Source: Opitutaceae bacterium
GTDB lineage: Bacteria > Verrucomicrobiota > Verrucomicrobiia > Opitutales > Opitutaceae
Length of the DNA stretch: 43,892 nucleotides
Assembly (NCBI GenBank): GCA_002694885.1
Contig: NZNM01000074.1
Span: 1 to 43,892 of the forward strand
Direction: 5' to 3'
Under the pieces are notes generated by a model that was not told the origin of the DNA, ran no database searches, and saw nothing but the letters and a program-made list of their open reading frames with translations. Each line of letters opens with the position of its first letter. The first letter of the stretch is position 1. The position numbers and the translations under genes were made by a program. This document shows positions 18,997 to 27,670 of the stretch, piece after piece.

Positions 18997-20050
18997 CGAG
19001 GCCAACGACATTGCGGCTAGTATTCGAAAGTAGTCGGATCTTCTCTAAGCCGAGGGCCACCAAAATCTGGGCTCCGATTCCGTAGTCCCTCAGCCCCATA
19101 TCAACTGGCTTGGACATACCTCCTTCGATTTGCGACAAGCCTTTATCCGGACGGCTAATCAGCACGACCGCGCCCCGTCCCTCATCGGCGATTCGGTGCA
19201 AAGCCGCGCTCAGGTAATCCGCTCTTTGGTCACCCTTCATCCTAAACAGATCGACGAAAACGTTTTCCGCGTGCACGCGAACGAGCGTGGGCTCCGGACC
19301 GAGCTGACCTGCGACGATGGCGTAGTGCTCACGCTGATCGATCTTGCTTTGGAAAACCTTCAGCCTGAAGGATCCAAACTCGCTCTCGAAAGGCAGATCC
19401 TGAGTTTCCTCGACCAGTTTATCGCGCTTGCTCCGATACTCGATCAACGCGGCTATCGATATCATCTTCAGTCCAAATCGCTCTTTGAAAGCCGCCAGTT
19501 CAGGCGTACGAGCCATGGACCCATCGTCATTCAGTATCTCGCAGATCGCAGCGCAGGGGAAGAGTCCCGCAAGCGAGGCCAAGTCTATAGCCGCCTCGGT
19601 ATGGCCTGCTCGTTCCAGCACACCCCCATCTTTTGCCTTCAGCGGAAAAGTATGTCCCGGCTGGACCAGCTCATCCGGTCGCGTCTCCGGATCGCCCAAT
19701 AGCTGGATCGACCGGGATCGATCGTACGCGCTGATTCCTGTGGATATCCCTTCTGCGGCGTCGACAGACACAGTGAAACCAGTTTTGTGGGATTCCCGAT
19801 TCTCGTCGACCATCTGATTGATGCCCAGCCGTTGCAAGTGATGGGCAGTACAGGGAACGCAAATGAGGCCTCGGGCGTGACTAATCATCATGTTCACCAC
19901 TTCTGGCGTAATCTTGGAAGCCGCCACGATCAAATCGCCTTCATTCTCACGAGATTCGTCATCCGTGACGATGACCGGCCGGCCAGCGGCGATTTCAGCT
20001 ATCGCGTCTTCAACACGGTCAAAGGAAGTTTCTGACTCCACAAGGCTCAT
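18956..20050 (-). CDS. ribB: 3,4-dihydroxy-2-butanone 4-phosphate synthase with degenerate RibA-like C-terminal domain (RibBX type)
   Basis: About 364 residues from the ATG at 20050. The N-terminal RibB domain is intact: DDESRENEGDL (30-40) with the acidic active-site loop, GLICVPCT, GHTFPLKAKDGGVLERAGHT and CEILNDDGSMA. It makes the four-carbon precursor of riboflavin from ribulose 5-phosphate. The C-terminal half aligns with GTP cyclohydrolase II but lacks the three zinc cysteines (VRVHAENVF where SEC is expected, GDQRADYL where RCDCG is expected). It also lacks the RQEGRGIGL loop (ISRPDKGLSQ instead). The RibA activity is therefore probably lost, as in RibBX proteins, and a separate GTP cyclohydrolase II is expected elsewhere. 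A TTG upstream at 20089 is a weaker start. Confidence 0.92.
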   Translation of the reverse strand: MSLVESETSFDRVEDAIAEIAAGRPVIVTDDESRENEGDLIVAASKITPEVVNMMISHARGLICVPCTAHHLQRLGINQMVDENRESHKTGFTVSVDAAEGISTGISAYDRSRSIQLLGDPETRPDELVQPGHTFPLKAKDGGVLERAGHTEAAIDLASLAGLFPCAAICEILNDDGSMARTPELAAFKERFGLKMISIAALIEYRSKRDKLVEETQDLPFESEFGSFRLKVFQSKIDQREHYAIVAGQLGPEPTLVRVHAENVFVDLFRMKGDQRADYLSAALHRIADEGRGAVVLISRPDKGLSQIEGGMSKPVDMGLRDYGIGAQILVALGLEKIRLLSNTSRNVVGLDGYGLEIVAQEQV

Positions 20051-20423
20051 TGTGGAAATAAAATGAAAGGAGCCAGCTGATGAAGACAATCAGATATCGG
20101 ATCGATTTTACCTCTAGACGCAAAAAGCGAGAGCCCGTTTTCGAACTCCCGCTTCTTAACAATCCATCTAAATATAAAATAGGAACAATATCTAAAACAC
20201 GAAACGTCTAATAAAAATTGGTCGTAGGGTGTTTAACGTCCCACTACCCATCGAGCTTGAGTAAATTTCTCCATTTTTTCAGAAATTCTTGTGGGAAGCG
20301 CTCACATCCGCATCGAGAACACAACGGATCCAACCATCGAGATCCGTCGTAATCACCTCTATTGCGCTTTGTTTCAGGAACTTAGACAGACATAGGTGAG
20401 GCATCTTAAAAAATCCTGAATAG
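20051..20423. other. Divergent 373-base gap between ribB and an ABC operon
   Basis: Holds the ribB leader (minus strand) and the upstream region of the NatA-like gene (plus strand). No RFN (FMN) riboswitch consensus was found. A terminator-like hairpin on the minus strand is listed separately. Before it, a 13-codon minus-strand frame (20233-20274, MEKFTQARWVVGR) is visible without a Shine-Dalgarno. A -35/-10 pair could not be assigned with confidence. Confidence 0.5.
20121..20154 (-). terminator. Terminator-like hairpin in the ribB leader
   Basis: Minus strand AGCGGGAG, a 13-base loop, CTCTCGCT then TTTT. This is an eight-pair stem including one G-U, followed by a T-tract, so it has Rho-independent form. 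It lies about 75 bases upstream of the ribB start on the ribB strand, with no complete minus-strand gene before it, so it may attenuate ribB or end a short transcript. Confidence 0.55.
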
Positions 20424-21251
20424 ATGGGCGATCCACTCTTTTTTCTCGAAAGCCGTCCGCAATATCGGCTTTCTCAGGGTCCTTCGCACCTGCTGCAATC
20501 CGTGATAGCCGCCGAGAATCTAACTAAAACCTTTCGCGACAAAAAACGCGGGCTCGTTAGGGCGGTGACCGACGTAAGCTTTCATTGCCAGCCGGGGGAG
20601 ATTTTCGGGCTCCTGGGAGCGAACGGGGCCGGGAAAACGACCACTCTCCGCATGCTGGCAACCTTGCTTGAGCCTACCAAAGGGTCCGCCACGATAGCGG
20701 GTTACGATATTGGCTCCCATCCACAAGACGTCCGCCGGTCGATCGGTTTTCTCTCGGGCAGCACTGCCCTCTATGGTCGGCTCACCGCCAAGGAAATGAT
20801 CCGTTACTTCGGGCAGCTTAACGGAATCACTGGCTCGACATTGCAACAGCACACGAATGAGCTCATCGAGCAGCTGGAAATCGGGGAGTTTCAGGACGGT
20901 CGTTGCGACAAGCTCTCCACTGGCCAAAAACAGCGAGTCTCCATAGCCCGATCGATCGTCCATAGCCCGCCGGTTATGATCTTTGATGAACCGACGAGCG
21001 GTCTCGATGTGATGACCTCCCAAACAATCATGGCATTCATCGAACAATGCCGGAGTGACGGTCTTACCGTGGTTTTTTCCACTCACATCATGAGCGAGGT
21101 TGAACGACTTTGCGATCATGTGGCCATCGTCCACCATGGGAAGATAGCCGCAGAAGGAACCGTTCCGGAGCTACGGTCGCAAACCGGCGAGTCGGCCATG
21201 GAGAACGTGTTTCTGAAAGTCGTCAACGAACTGGAAGCCGAGAATGTTTAA
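20424..21251 (+). CDS. ABC-2 type transporter ATP-binding protein (NatA-like)
   Basis: 275 residues as drawn. ABC ATPase motifs: Walker A GANGAGKTT (Lys71), signature LSTGQKQR, Walker B VMIFDEPTSGLD, and the switch His in FSTHIMSE. It powers the permease encoded next, whose start overlaps its end by eight bases. The pair resembles NatAB sodium extruders and related ABC-2 exporters. The first 26 residues have no counterpart in typical members (IAAENLTKTF is the usual beginning), so an in-frame GTG at 20502 is a plausible true start. The ATG at 20424 is kept with reservation. Confidence 0.92.
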   Translation: MGDPLFFLESRPQYRLSQGPSHLLQSVIAAENLTKTFRDKKRGLVRAVTDVSFHCQPGEIFGLLGANGAGKTTTLRMLATLLEPTKGSATIAGYDIGSHPQDVRRSIGFLSGSTALYGRLTAKEMIRYFGQLNGITGSTLQQHTNELIEQLEIGEFQDGRCDKLSTGQKQRVSIARSIVHSPPVMIFDEPTSGLDVMTSQTIMAFIEQCRSDGLTVVFSTHIMSEVERLCDHVAIVHHGKIAAEGTVPELRSQTGESAMENVFLKVVNELEAENV

Positions 21252-22446
21252 ACACTCTCTAAGTTTAGTCGTATTCAAGAAGGAATTCCTCGAATCCATA
21301 CGAGACAAACGTGTCATCCTAGGCGTAATTATTTCTCCACTACTCGTGACACCTTTGCTGATGGGGACGATTCTTTTTTTCGCCGGAAAAAAGGAGATCG
21401 AAAAACGGCAAGCGATAATTGACATCGGCATCGTGGAAAACGGCTCCTTTTCGGAGCTGACAAACTGGCTTGAAGAAAGGGAATCCACCAAAACGAGCCA
21501 TTTCCCAACAAAAGAGGAAGCCTCGCAAGCGATCCAAGATCGAACTATTCGAGCAGCGATAGTCGTTTCCAAAGATGCCCAAACGCAGTATCAAGCCAAC
21601 GGGTCGGCCGCTCTGGAGATTCTGTTTAACGCGTCGAACGAAAATTCTATCAACGGTCTAAGTCGAGCCCAGCGACTTATCAGGCAGTTCGATGAATTTG
21701 CACTAGAAAAACGAATACGGGCGGAGTCTCTTCCCGAATCCTTCGCATCGCCTACAGAGATAGAAACTACTAATCTCGCCACTAGCAAATCGACGGGTTC
21801 GCTCGTGCTCGGAATGATACTCCCCTACCTCATCGTCATCAGCGCCGCCTTCGGTGGGATTCAGACTGCGTTCGATCTTTGCGCAGGCGAAAAGGAGCGC
21901 GGCACTATGGAAACGCTGCTCGTGTCTCCGGCATCTCGAGAAGAACTCGTGCGCGGAAAACTGCTAACGATCTTGCTTATTAGCCTAATCGCCTCGCTAT
22001 GCGCCATTACCGGGATTCTAGCGCCCTTGGCCTTCGGCCTAGAACTCTTTAAGGATCTTGTTGGCGACCAGATCTCATTCGATCTCCTATCCATTTTATG
22101 GATGCTTCTTCTCGTCATTCCATTAGCTCTTTTCACCTCATCCCTGCTATTGGTTATTTCCAGTTTCGCCCGAAACCAAAAGGAAGCGCAAACCTACATC
22201 CTCCCCTTCATTTCAGTGGTCCTCCTACCAGCAATCCTCTCGTCCGTCTTAGGCGCGGAGTCGAATATCTATACGGCATTTATCCCCGTATTGAATATTT
22301 CCCTTACCATGAAACAGATTTTCGGCAATCTGTCCGAACCCCTCTATTTCGCGATCTCGCTCTCAACATCTCTTCTCTACGCCTACCTCGCCATGCGCCT
22401 AGCGACCGCACTCTTCCAAAGAGAGCAAATTCTCTTCAGAACTTGA
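21244..22446 (+). CDS. ABC-2 type permease (NatB-like)
   Basis: A 400-residue membrane protein. One transmembrane helix lies near 20-45 (VILGVIISPLLVTPLLMGTI), followed by an extracytoplasmic domain (about 50-185). At least five further helices run from GMILPYLIVISAAFGGIQTA to the end. GEKERGTMETLLVSPASREE is the typical ABC-2 cytoplasmic loop. With the preceding ATPase it forms an exporter of the NatAB/YhgE-like kind. The substrate (ions, antibiotic or peptide) cannot be told. It is convergent with the peptide ABC importer 16 bases away. Confidence 0.9.
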   Translation: MFKHSLSLVVFKKEFLESIRDKRVILGVIISPLLVTPLLMGTILFFAGKKEIEKRQAIIDIGIVENGSFSELTNWLEERESTKTSHFPTKEEASQAIQDRTIRAAIVVSKDAQTQYQANGSAALEILFNASNENSINGLSRAQRLIRQFDEFALEKRIRAESLPESFASPTEIETTNLATSKSTGSLVLGMILPYLIVISAAFGGIQTAFDLCAGEKERGTMETLLVSPASREELVRGKLLTILLISLIASLCAITGILAPLAFGLELFKDLVGDQISFDLLSILWMLLLVIPLALFTSSLLLVISSFARNQKEAQTYILPFISVVLLPAILSSVLGAESNIYTAFIPVLNISLTMKQIFGNLSEPLYFAISLSTSLLYAYLAMRLATALFQREQILFRT

Positions 22447-22462
22447 AGCCCTCTCTAGGCCC

Positions 22463-23488
22463 TCAACGGTTCGCGTAGGTATCGTAATCCGCTACCGTCG
22501 CTGGATGCAACTCGACCCAGTGACCAGGACTGACCTCCTGGTAGCGTCCATCCTGCGATGCGATTTCTTCACTCACTTCAATCGGGCTTCTCCGAGCGAA
22601 AGCGCAACCCGGCGGAGGATCGATCGGCGAAGGGACATCCCCTCTCAGTACAATCCTTTCGCGTTTCCTGGAAGGATCTGGCGTGGGGATCGCCGAAAGG
22701 AGAGCCTTTGTGTATTCATGTACTGGATTGTTAAAAAGTTCATCTCCTGGAGCTTCCTCGACCAGCTTGCCCAAATACATTACCCCGATGCGATCGGAGA
22801 TTACTCGCACTACAGCCAAATCATGGGCTATGAACAAGTACGACACGCCCATCTCCTTCTGCAAATCCATCAATAAGTTCAAGATCTGGCTTTGCACGGA
22901 CACGTCCAATGCCGAGACAGGTTCGTCGCAAATGATGAGTTTCGGTTCCAGGGCAATAGCCCTTGCGATTCCAATGCGCTGGCGTTGTCCCCCAGAGAAT
23001 TCGAAGGGATAACGGTCCGCCGCTTTCGATTCCAAGCCAACTTTGTCGAGTAATTCTTCGACCTTGGCGTTTCTAAATGCCTGGTCGCCTATTTTCTGGA
23101 TGATGAAGGGCTCCTCTAGAATCTCGCGAACTGTGTGACGAGAATTAAGCGACTCAGCCGGATCCTGAAAGACTATCTGCATATCCCTTCTCAGGGGCCT
23201 CATAGCTGCTCTACTCAGATTTCCGATTTCCTGGTCCAAAAAATTGATCTCGCCCTGCGTGGGCTTAAGCAATCGGCAGATCGCCTTTCCTAGGGTAGAC
23301 TTCCCGCAACCGGACTCGCCAACAAGGCCGTAGGTCTCGCCGGGGCCGATTCTCAGGTCAACACCATCAACCGCTTTGCAAAACTTCTTAGCCCTCGAGA
23401 ATACGCCTTCCTTGACCGGAAAATGCACCTTCAAACCTTTTACATCGAGGAGTTGAGCCTCGCTCAAACTGTCCGTACTTGTTACCAT
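22463..23488 (-). CDS. Peptide ABC transporter ATPase, OppF/DppF type
   Basis: A 341-residue ATPase: Walker A GLVGESGCGKSTLG, signature FSGGQRQR, Walker B LIICDEPVSALD, and the OppF tail (PSPIDPPPGCAFARRSP) with the conserved Cys in the oligopeptide-transporter C-terminal motif. It is the second of two ATPases of the importer 22463-28708. In E. coli YejF these two halves are one fused protein, whereas here they are split. It starts 12 bases downstream of the OppD-type gene. Confidence 0.95.
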   Translation of the reverse strand: MVTSTDSLSEAQLLDVKGLKVHFPVKEGVFSRAKKFCKAVDGVDLRIGPGETYGLVGESGCGKSTLGKAICRLLKPTQGEINFLDQEIGNLSRAAMRPLRRDMQIVFQDPAESLNSRHTVREILEEPFIIQKIGDQAFRNAKVEELLDKVGLESKAADRYPFEFSGGQRQRIGIARAIALEPKLIICDEPVSALDVSVQSQILNLLMDLQKEMGVSYLFIAHDLAVVRVISDRIGVMYLGKLVEEAPGDELFNNPVHEYTKALLSAIPTPDPSRKRERIVLRGDVPSPIDPPPGCAFARRSPIEVSEEIASQDGRYQEVSPGHWVELHPATVADYDTYANR

Positions 23489-23500
23489 AAACCAACTACA

Positions 23501-24508
23501 CTAATCTACGCGAACATAAGAGCAATCCTCGACCCAGTGACCCGCTTCGACCTCAATCATTCCAGGACGTTGCTCCTTGAACGATGCGGAATTTAAGTAT
23601 TCGCCAATCCGAGGATGGGGAGATCGCGGCGCGAAGCGCGCTCCCACCGGCATCTCCATCAATCCCGGCACATGTCCATCGATTGTATTCAAACGCTGCT
23701 TTCGTGGCGAATCCAATCGCGGTATGGAATTTAGCAAACCAACGGTGTATAGATGCTGAGGATTGTCGAAAATCTGCGTGACGCTGCCTCTCTCCGCCAC
23801 TCTTCCCGCATACATGACAACTACGTCGCTACACGTTTCAGCGATCACTCCCAAGTCATGCGTAATCATAATAACCGCCATTCCGAGCTCCTTCTGAAGC
23901 GATTGCAAAAGCTCCAATATCTGAGCTTGTACCGTGACATCCAGGGCAGTTGTCGGCTCATCGGCTATCACCAGTTTGGGCCTACAGGCTAACGCTATCG
24001 CTATAACCACGCGCTGCCTCATTCCTCCTGAAAGTTGATGCGGATACTCGTCTACCCGGACTTCTGGGGCGGGAATCCCTACCATTTTCAATATCTCGAC
24101 TGCCCTGTCCAAAGCATTCTTCTTGTTCAGACCTTCGTGAATCGATATCGACTCGGCGATTTGCCGCCCCACTTTGTGCACGGGATTCAGAGCGGTCATA
24201 GGCTCTTGGAAAATCATACCAATTTCGTTTCCTCTGATAGCTTGCATCCGCTCATCAGAAGCTTGGATCAAATCTTCGCCCTCGAATAGGACGGAGCCAG
24301 ACAAGACTTTACCGGCAGGACGCGGCAGCAGACTCATGATAGACATGGCTGTGACGCTTTTTCCGCAGCCCGATTCGCCGACGATTCCCAAGGTACTGCC
24401 AGCGGCAAGATCGAATGAAACGCCATCCACCGCCGTCACTCGCCCGGCGTCCGTATCAAACGCAGTCGTCAAGTCTTCAACCGATAGTAATGGTTCGCTG
24501 CCGTCCAT
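23501..24508 (-). CDS. Peptide ABC transporter ATPase, OppD/DppD type
   Basis: A 335-residue ATPase: Walker A GIVGESGCGKSVTAM, GNEIGMIFQEPMTALNPVHK (Q-loop), signature LSGGMRQR, Walker B LVIADEPTTALD, and the OppD tail GHVPGLMEMPVGARFAPRSP. The tail lacks the Cys seen in the partner protein. It pairs with the OppF-type gene to energise the two permeases upstream. It sits 21 bases after the solute-binding protein gene. Confidence 0.95.
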   Translation of the reverse strand: MDGSEPLLSVEDLTTAFDTDAGRVTAVDGVSFDLAAGSTLGIVGESGCGKSVTAMSIMSLLPRPAGKVLSGSVLFEGEDLIQASDERMQAIRGNEIGMIFQEPMTALNPVHKVGRQIAESISIHEGLNKKNALDRAVEILKMVGIPAPEVRVDEYPHQLSGGMRQRVVIAIALACRPKLVIADEPTTALDVTVQAQILELLQSLQKELGMAVIMITHDLGVIAETCSDVVVMYAGRVAERGSVTQIFDNPQHLYTVGLLNSIPRLDSPRKQRLNTIDGHVPGLMEMPVGARFAPRSPHPRIGEYLNSASFKEQRPGMIEVEAGHWVEDCSYVRVD

Positions 24509-24529
24509 TCCTCGCGTGACTAGATCGAT

Positions 24530-26581
24530 CTAGTTCTTGTACTGGTCGAACACCTTAATCGATTTCTCGAAGGTCTCATCAGATCGCAAAGCCCTGAGAG
24601 TCCTTCGCTTCTCTTCCACGTCCATCCAGCTCAAGGCGAACTCGCTCGAGCTCTCGCTTATCATCAAATTAAAGTCATCCGGATAGTACCGCCACCGCCA
24701 ATATCCAATACGGTAAAAAGGTATTTGAAATGCTGGTACAACCGAGGCATCATTATGGATTATTTCCTCCATGTTATGGGCCATCTTTATCATTTCCCCC
24801 GAATCAGTCGATGCTCGATAAGCATCTATTAGATCATCCAATTCTGGAATGTTCATACTATTGAGGTTATTAGTCTGCGTTTTGATCGACCCATCGGGAT
24901 TGTAGGCATTGATCGAGTGGAAGGTTTCCCAATAACGCGGATACATCTCCGCGCCGTAACCCCAGGCCATGAAATGGATTTCATGCTGTTTCTCCATTGC
25001 CAGCTTGAAGCCAGCAGTGCTGTCCATTATCTGCAGGCGGAGCTCTAAACCGGCTTTGGCCGCCTCTTCTTTTATTATCGTTAAGGCATCTTTCAGCGTG
25101 GTGTATCCGGTCGTTAAGGATACAGACAGTTTCGTTCCTGCGTCATTAACTAGGATTCCGTCCGGACCGCGCTCCGTGAAACCCGCTTTGGCGAAATGCT
25201 CAAGCGCCTTGTCCACTGAAAATTCTCTCGCCTTGATTTCGGGATGCGTAAATGGGCCGTAGCCGATAGCAGTATGATTGAGGCGCTGATAGTCCCCGCG
25301 GAAATACTTATCAATCACGAGCTGCCAACTTGAGGCGTATTGGATGCCTAAACGTATGTTGCGATCGTTTAGCAATGGCCTGTCCCGGTTGATCCACATC
25401 GCGTAGGGCGGTCGCGGACGCTGATTATAGAAAACCGCTTTTTTGACCAATCCTCTTTCTACAAGAGGATCGTCATCAGGCAATTTGTCGTACCAGTATT
25501 CAGCCAGCGTCAGGCTCGCTGCATCCAGCTCTCCCTTCTTGAACATCTCGAAGGCTTTGGCGACATCACGCACAACCGTTATATGCCGCTTGTCGTAATT
25601 AAAGCGGTAACGAAAGTTTCTCTTATCCTTGGCCCACCAATCCTCCAGTCTCGTAAAAGTGAGCGATTCTCCCTTTCGAATATCCTCATCCTCGAGAATG
25701 TAAGCGGCCGTCGTTGGGGCGAACCGCCATTGATAGCGCTCCGGAAAATCGTCTCCCAACTCGCCATAAAAATGTTCTGGAACGGGTATGTCTTCCAAGA
25801 CATAGGTGGCAAAATTGGGCTTATCTACCGAAACCCGAACTGAAAATGTTAACTCGTCGTATTTGGTGATTCCCGAGAAAAAGCGATTGTAGAAGTTATT
25901 GTACCAAGGAGCCTTGATGTAACTGCTGTGCATGAAGAAGAACTTGAAAAGAAAGTCATCTGCAGTGATCGGTTCGCCGTCGGACCAACGGGCATTGGGA
26001 TCGATACGAACGTACACAGTTTGATTAGCTTTGTCGATGGCCCACTCCTTCGCTAAACCGGCTATGTAACGAAATCCGTCGGGGCCGATTTCGTCGATAT
26101 TCGGATGTCTATGGGCGATGAGTACGGCAACATCGTCCAAAAGAAGCGTCCTGAAAGAACCGTTACTATCCGGACCAATTGTCCTGAGCGTTCTAGGAAA
26201 GTCCTGGATCGTTCCGTAGGAGGTGCCTCCCTTTTTGGCCTTCGGCGAGCCGATTTCCGGAAGATCTGAGCCATCTTCCCAAGCGAGGTCGGAGGGCAAA
26301 TCCTCCAAGCTCTTGAACTGGAAAAATTTTGGGAACTCGCCAGCTGCAATGCGTCCATCGAGTTCCTCTTGCGTGACCTCGCCGTTCTCCAGTTGATCTT
26401 GGACCTCTATTGGCAATGCCACTTTTGTCTGGTAATAATCCTTGACCTCGGCCTTGAGGCTCTGGACTCTCGCTTGCAGCTCGGCATCCTGCTCTTTCGA
26501 GCTTTCGTCATTCTTGGACGAGCACCCCAAAAAACCAAATACGGGAACTACTAATATTGCTAAACTATATAGTGTTTTCAT
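24530..26581 (-). CDS. Extracytoplasmic solute-binding lipoprotein of a Yej/Opp-type peptide importer
   Basis: A 683-residue SBP_bac_5 (cluster C) protein. The signal MKTLYSLAILVVPVFGFLGC ends in a lipobox Cys20, so it is probably membrane-tethered. A charged coiled segment (about 22-70) comes before the binding fold, whose features include AIDKANQTVYVRIDPNARWS and DGEPITADDFLFKFFF. The late region with WETFHSINAYNPDG and NNLNSMNIPELDDLIDAYR resembles YejA rather than OppA. It delivers peptides or peptide-like compounds to the two permeases. ATG with AAGGAG upstream. Confidence 0.92.
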   Translation of the reverse strand: MKTLYSLAILVVPVFGFLGCSSKNDESSKEQDAELQARVQSLKAEVKDYYQTKVALPIEVQDQLENGEVTQEELDGRIAAGEFPKFFQFKSLEDLPSDLAWEDGSDLPEIGSPKAKKGGTSYGTIQDFPRTLRTIGPDSNGSFRTLLLDDVAVLIAHRHPNIDEIGPDGFRYIAGLAKEWAIDKANQTVYVRIDPNARWSDGEPITADDFLFKFFFMHSSYIKAPWYNNFYNRFFSGITKYDELTFSVRVSVDKPNFATYVLEDIPVPEHFYGELGDDFPERYQWRFAPTTAAYILEDEDIRKGESLTFTRLEDWWAKDKRNFRYRFNYDKRHITVVRDVAKAFEMFKKGELDAASLTLAEYWYDKLPDDDPLVERGLVKKAVFYNQRPRPPYAMWINRDRPLLNDRNIRLGIQYASSWQLVIDKYFRGDYQRLNHTAIGYGPFTHPEIKAREFSVDKALEHFAKAGFTERGPDGILVNDAGTKLSVSLTTGYTTLKDALTIIKEEAAKAGLELRLQIMDSTAGFKLAMEKQHEIHFMAWGYGAEMYPRYWETFHSINAYNPDGSIKTQTNNLNSMNIPELDDLIDAYRASTDSGEMIKMAHNMEEIIHNDASVVPAFQIPFYRIGYWRWRYYPDDFNLMISESSSEFALSWMDVEEKRRTLRALRSDETFEKSIKVFDQYKN

Positions 26582-26596
26582 GGCTGATTATCTCCT

Positions 26597-27661
26597 TTAT
26601 TGGTAAACTGTAAATTTCTTTGGATCGAAAGCTTCCCTAATTGCCTCCCCCACAAAGGCCACAAGCGTTAATAGGGAAACGAGAGCGAAAAAGGAAGAAG
26701 CCACAATCCAAGGGGCCGTAGTTAAGTTATCGGTACCTTGTTTCAGGAGCTCGCCCAAACTGGGAGTTGGTGGAGGCAATCCAAAGCCTAGGTAGTCTAA
26801 CGCTGTCACCGCCGTAATGGCTCCCACAATGGTGAAAGGCATGAACGTCACGATAGTGGCAAGTGTATTGGGTATAATATGACGAAAAATAATTCGCAAA
26901 GGCCCGCCGCCAAGAGCCTCGACCGCGGATACGTAATCCCTGGCTTTCTCCTTATAGGCGCCCGTTCTCATGTAGTAAGTCATCCCCATCCAGGAAAATG
27001 CCACCATTATCGTGAGCAAAATCAAGATACGCGAGGTATTGGATAAAGTGCTGGGAACGACGGAAAAGACGATGATAACCACGTATAAAAACGGCATGTT
27101 CGACCAAATCTCGATCAGTCTTTGACCAACCAAATCCACCAGTCCTCCAAAATACCCCATTAGGCAGCCGATCGCTATTCCAATAACATAGGTCAAAATG
27201 AGGAATGCCATTGAGAACACGAGAGCGATTCTTAGACCATAAAAAAGCCGAGCTACAATGTCGCGACCCGTCGTATCCGTACCCAAGAAGTGCCGGTCGG
27301 CGAACGATGGAGGCGTCGGCTTAAAGATGCCTTCATACTCGTTATTTTCAAATGGATCGTAGGGAACGAGCGGCATGAGTAGCCAATTTCCGGAATCTTC
27401 CGCTCTGAATCGCTCCTTCAATTCTCGATAATTCGTTTCGTACGAGTATCCCAGACCGAATGTTTCCCCTGGGATGAATTCGCCGTAAGTGGGAAAATAA
27501 TACTCGCCCTCATAGTGCACTACCAAGGCTCTGCTATTTATGAGCAGCTCAGCAAAGGCGCTCAGCGCCGTCAGGAATAGTATCGCCAAGAAGGAGTAGT
27601 AGCCGCGCTTGATGTTGCGAAAGCGATTAAGTTTCTTGGCTGTTAGCGGATTCAGGTGCAT
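26597..27661 (-). CDS. Peptide ABC transporter permease, YejE/OppC type
   Basis: A 354-residue permease. A first helix near 25-45 (FLAILFLTALSAFAELLI) is followed by an extracytoplasmic stretch containing VHYEGEYYFPTYGEF and an FLGTDTTGRDIVARL motif. This long periplasmic region is the mark of YejE rather than OppC. Five more helices follow with the EAA-type loop EALGGGPLRIIFRHIIPNT. Directly downstream (nine bases) of the YejB-type gene, and 15 bases before the binding-protein gene. Confidence 0.93.
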   Translation of the reverse strand: MHLNPLTAKKLNRFRNIKRGYYSFLAILFLTALSAFAELLINSRALVVHYEGEYYFPTYGEFIPGETFGLGYSYETNYRELKERFRAEDSGNWLLMPLVPYDPFENNEYEGIFKPTPPSFADRHFLGTDTTGRDIVARLFYGLRIALVFSMAFLILTYVIGIAIGCLMGYFGGLVDLVGQRLIEIWSNMPFLYVVIIVFSVVPSTLSNTSRILILLTIMVAFSWMGMTYYMRTGAYKEKARDYVSAVEALGGGPLRIIFRHIIPNTLATIVTFMPFTIVGAITAVTALDYLGFGLPPPTPSLGELLKQGTDNLTTAPWIVASSFFALVSLLTLVAFVGEAIREAFDPKKFTVYQ

Positions 27662-27670
27662 CTCGACGGA

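Noticed and set aside
20051-20423. FMN (RFN) riboswitch upstream of ribB
   Set aside because: No conserved RFN segments were found on the ribB strand. Only the terminator-like hairpin remained.
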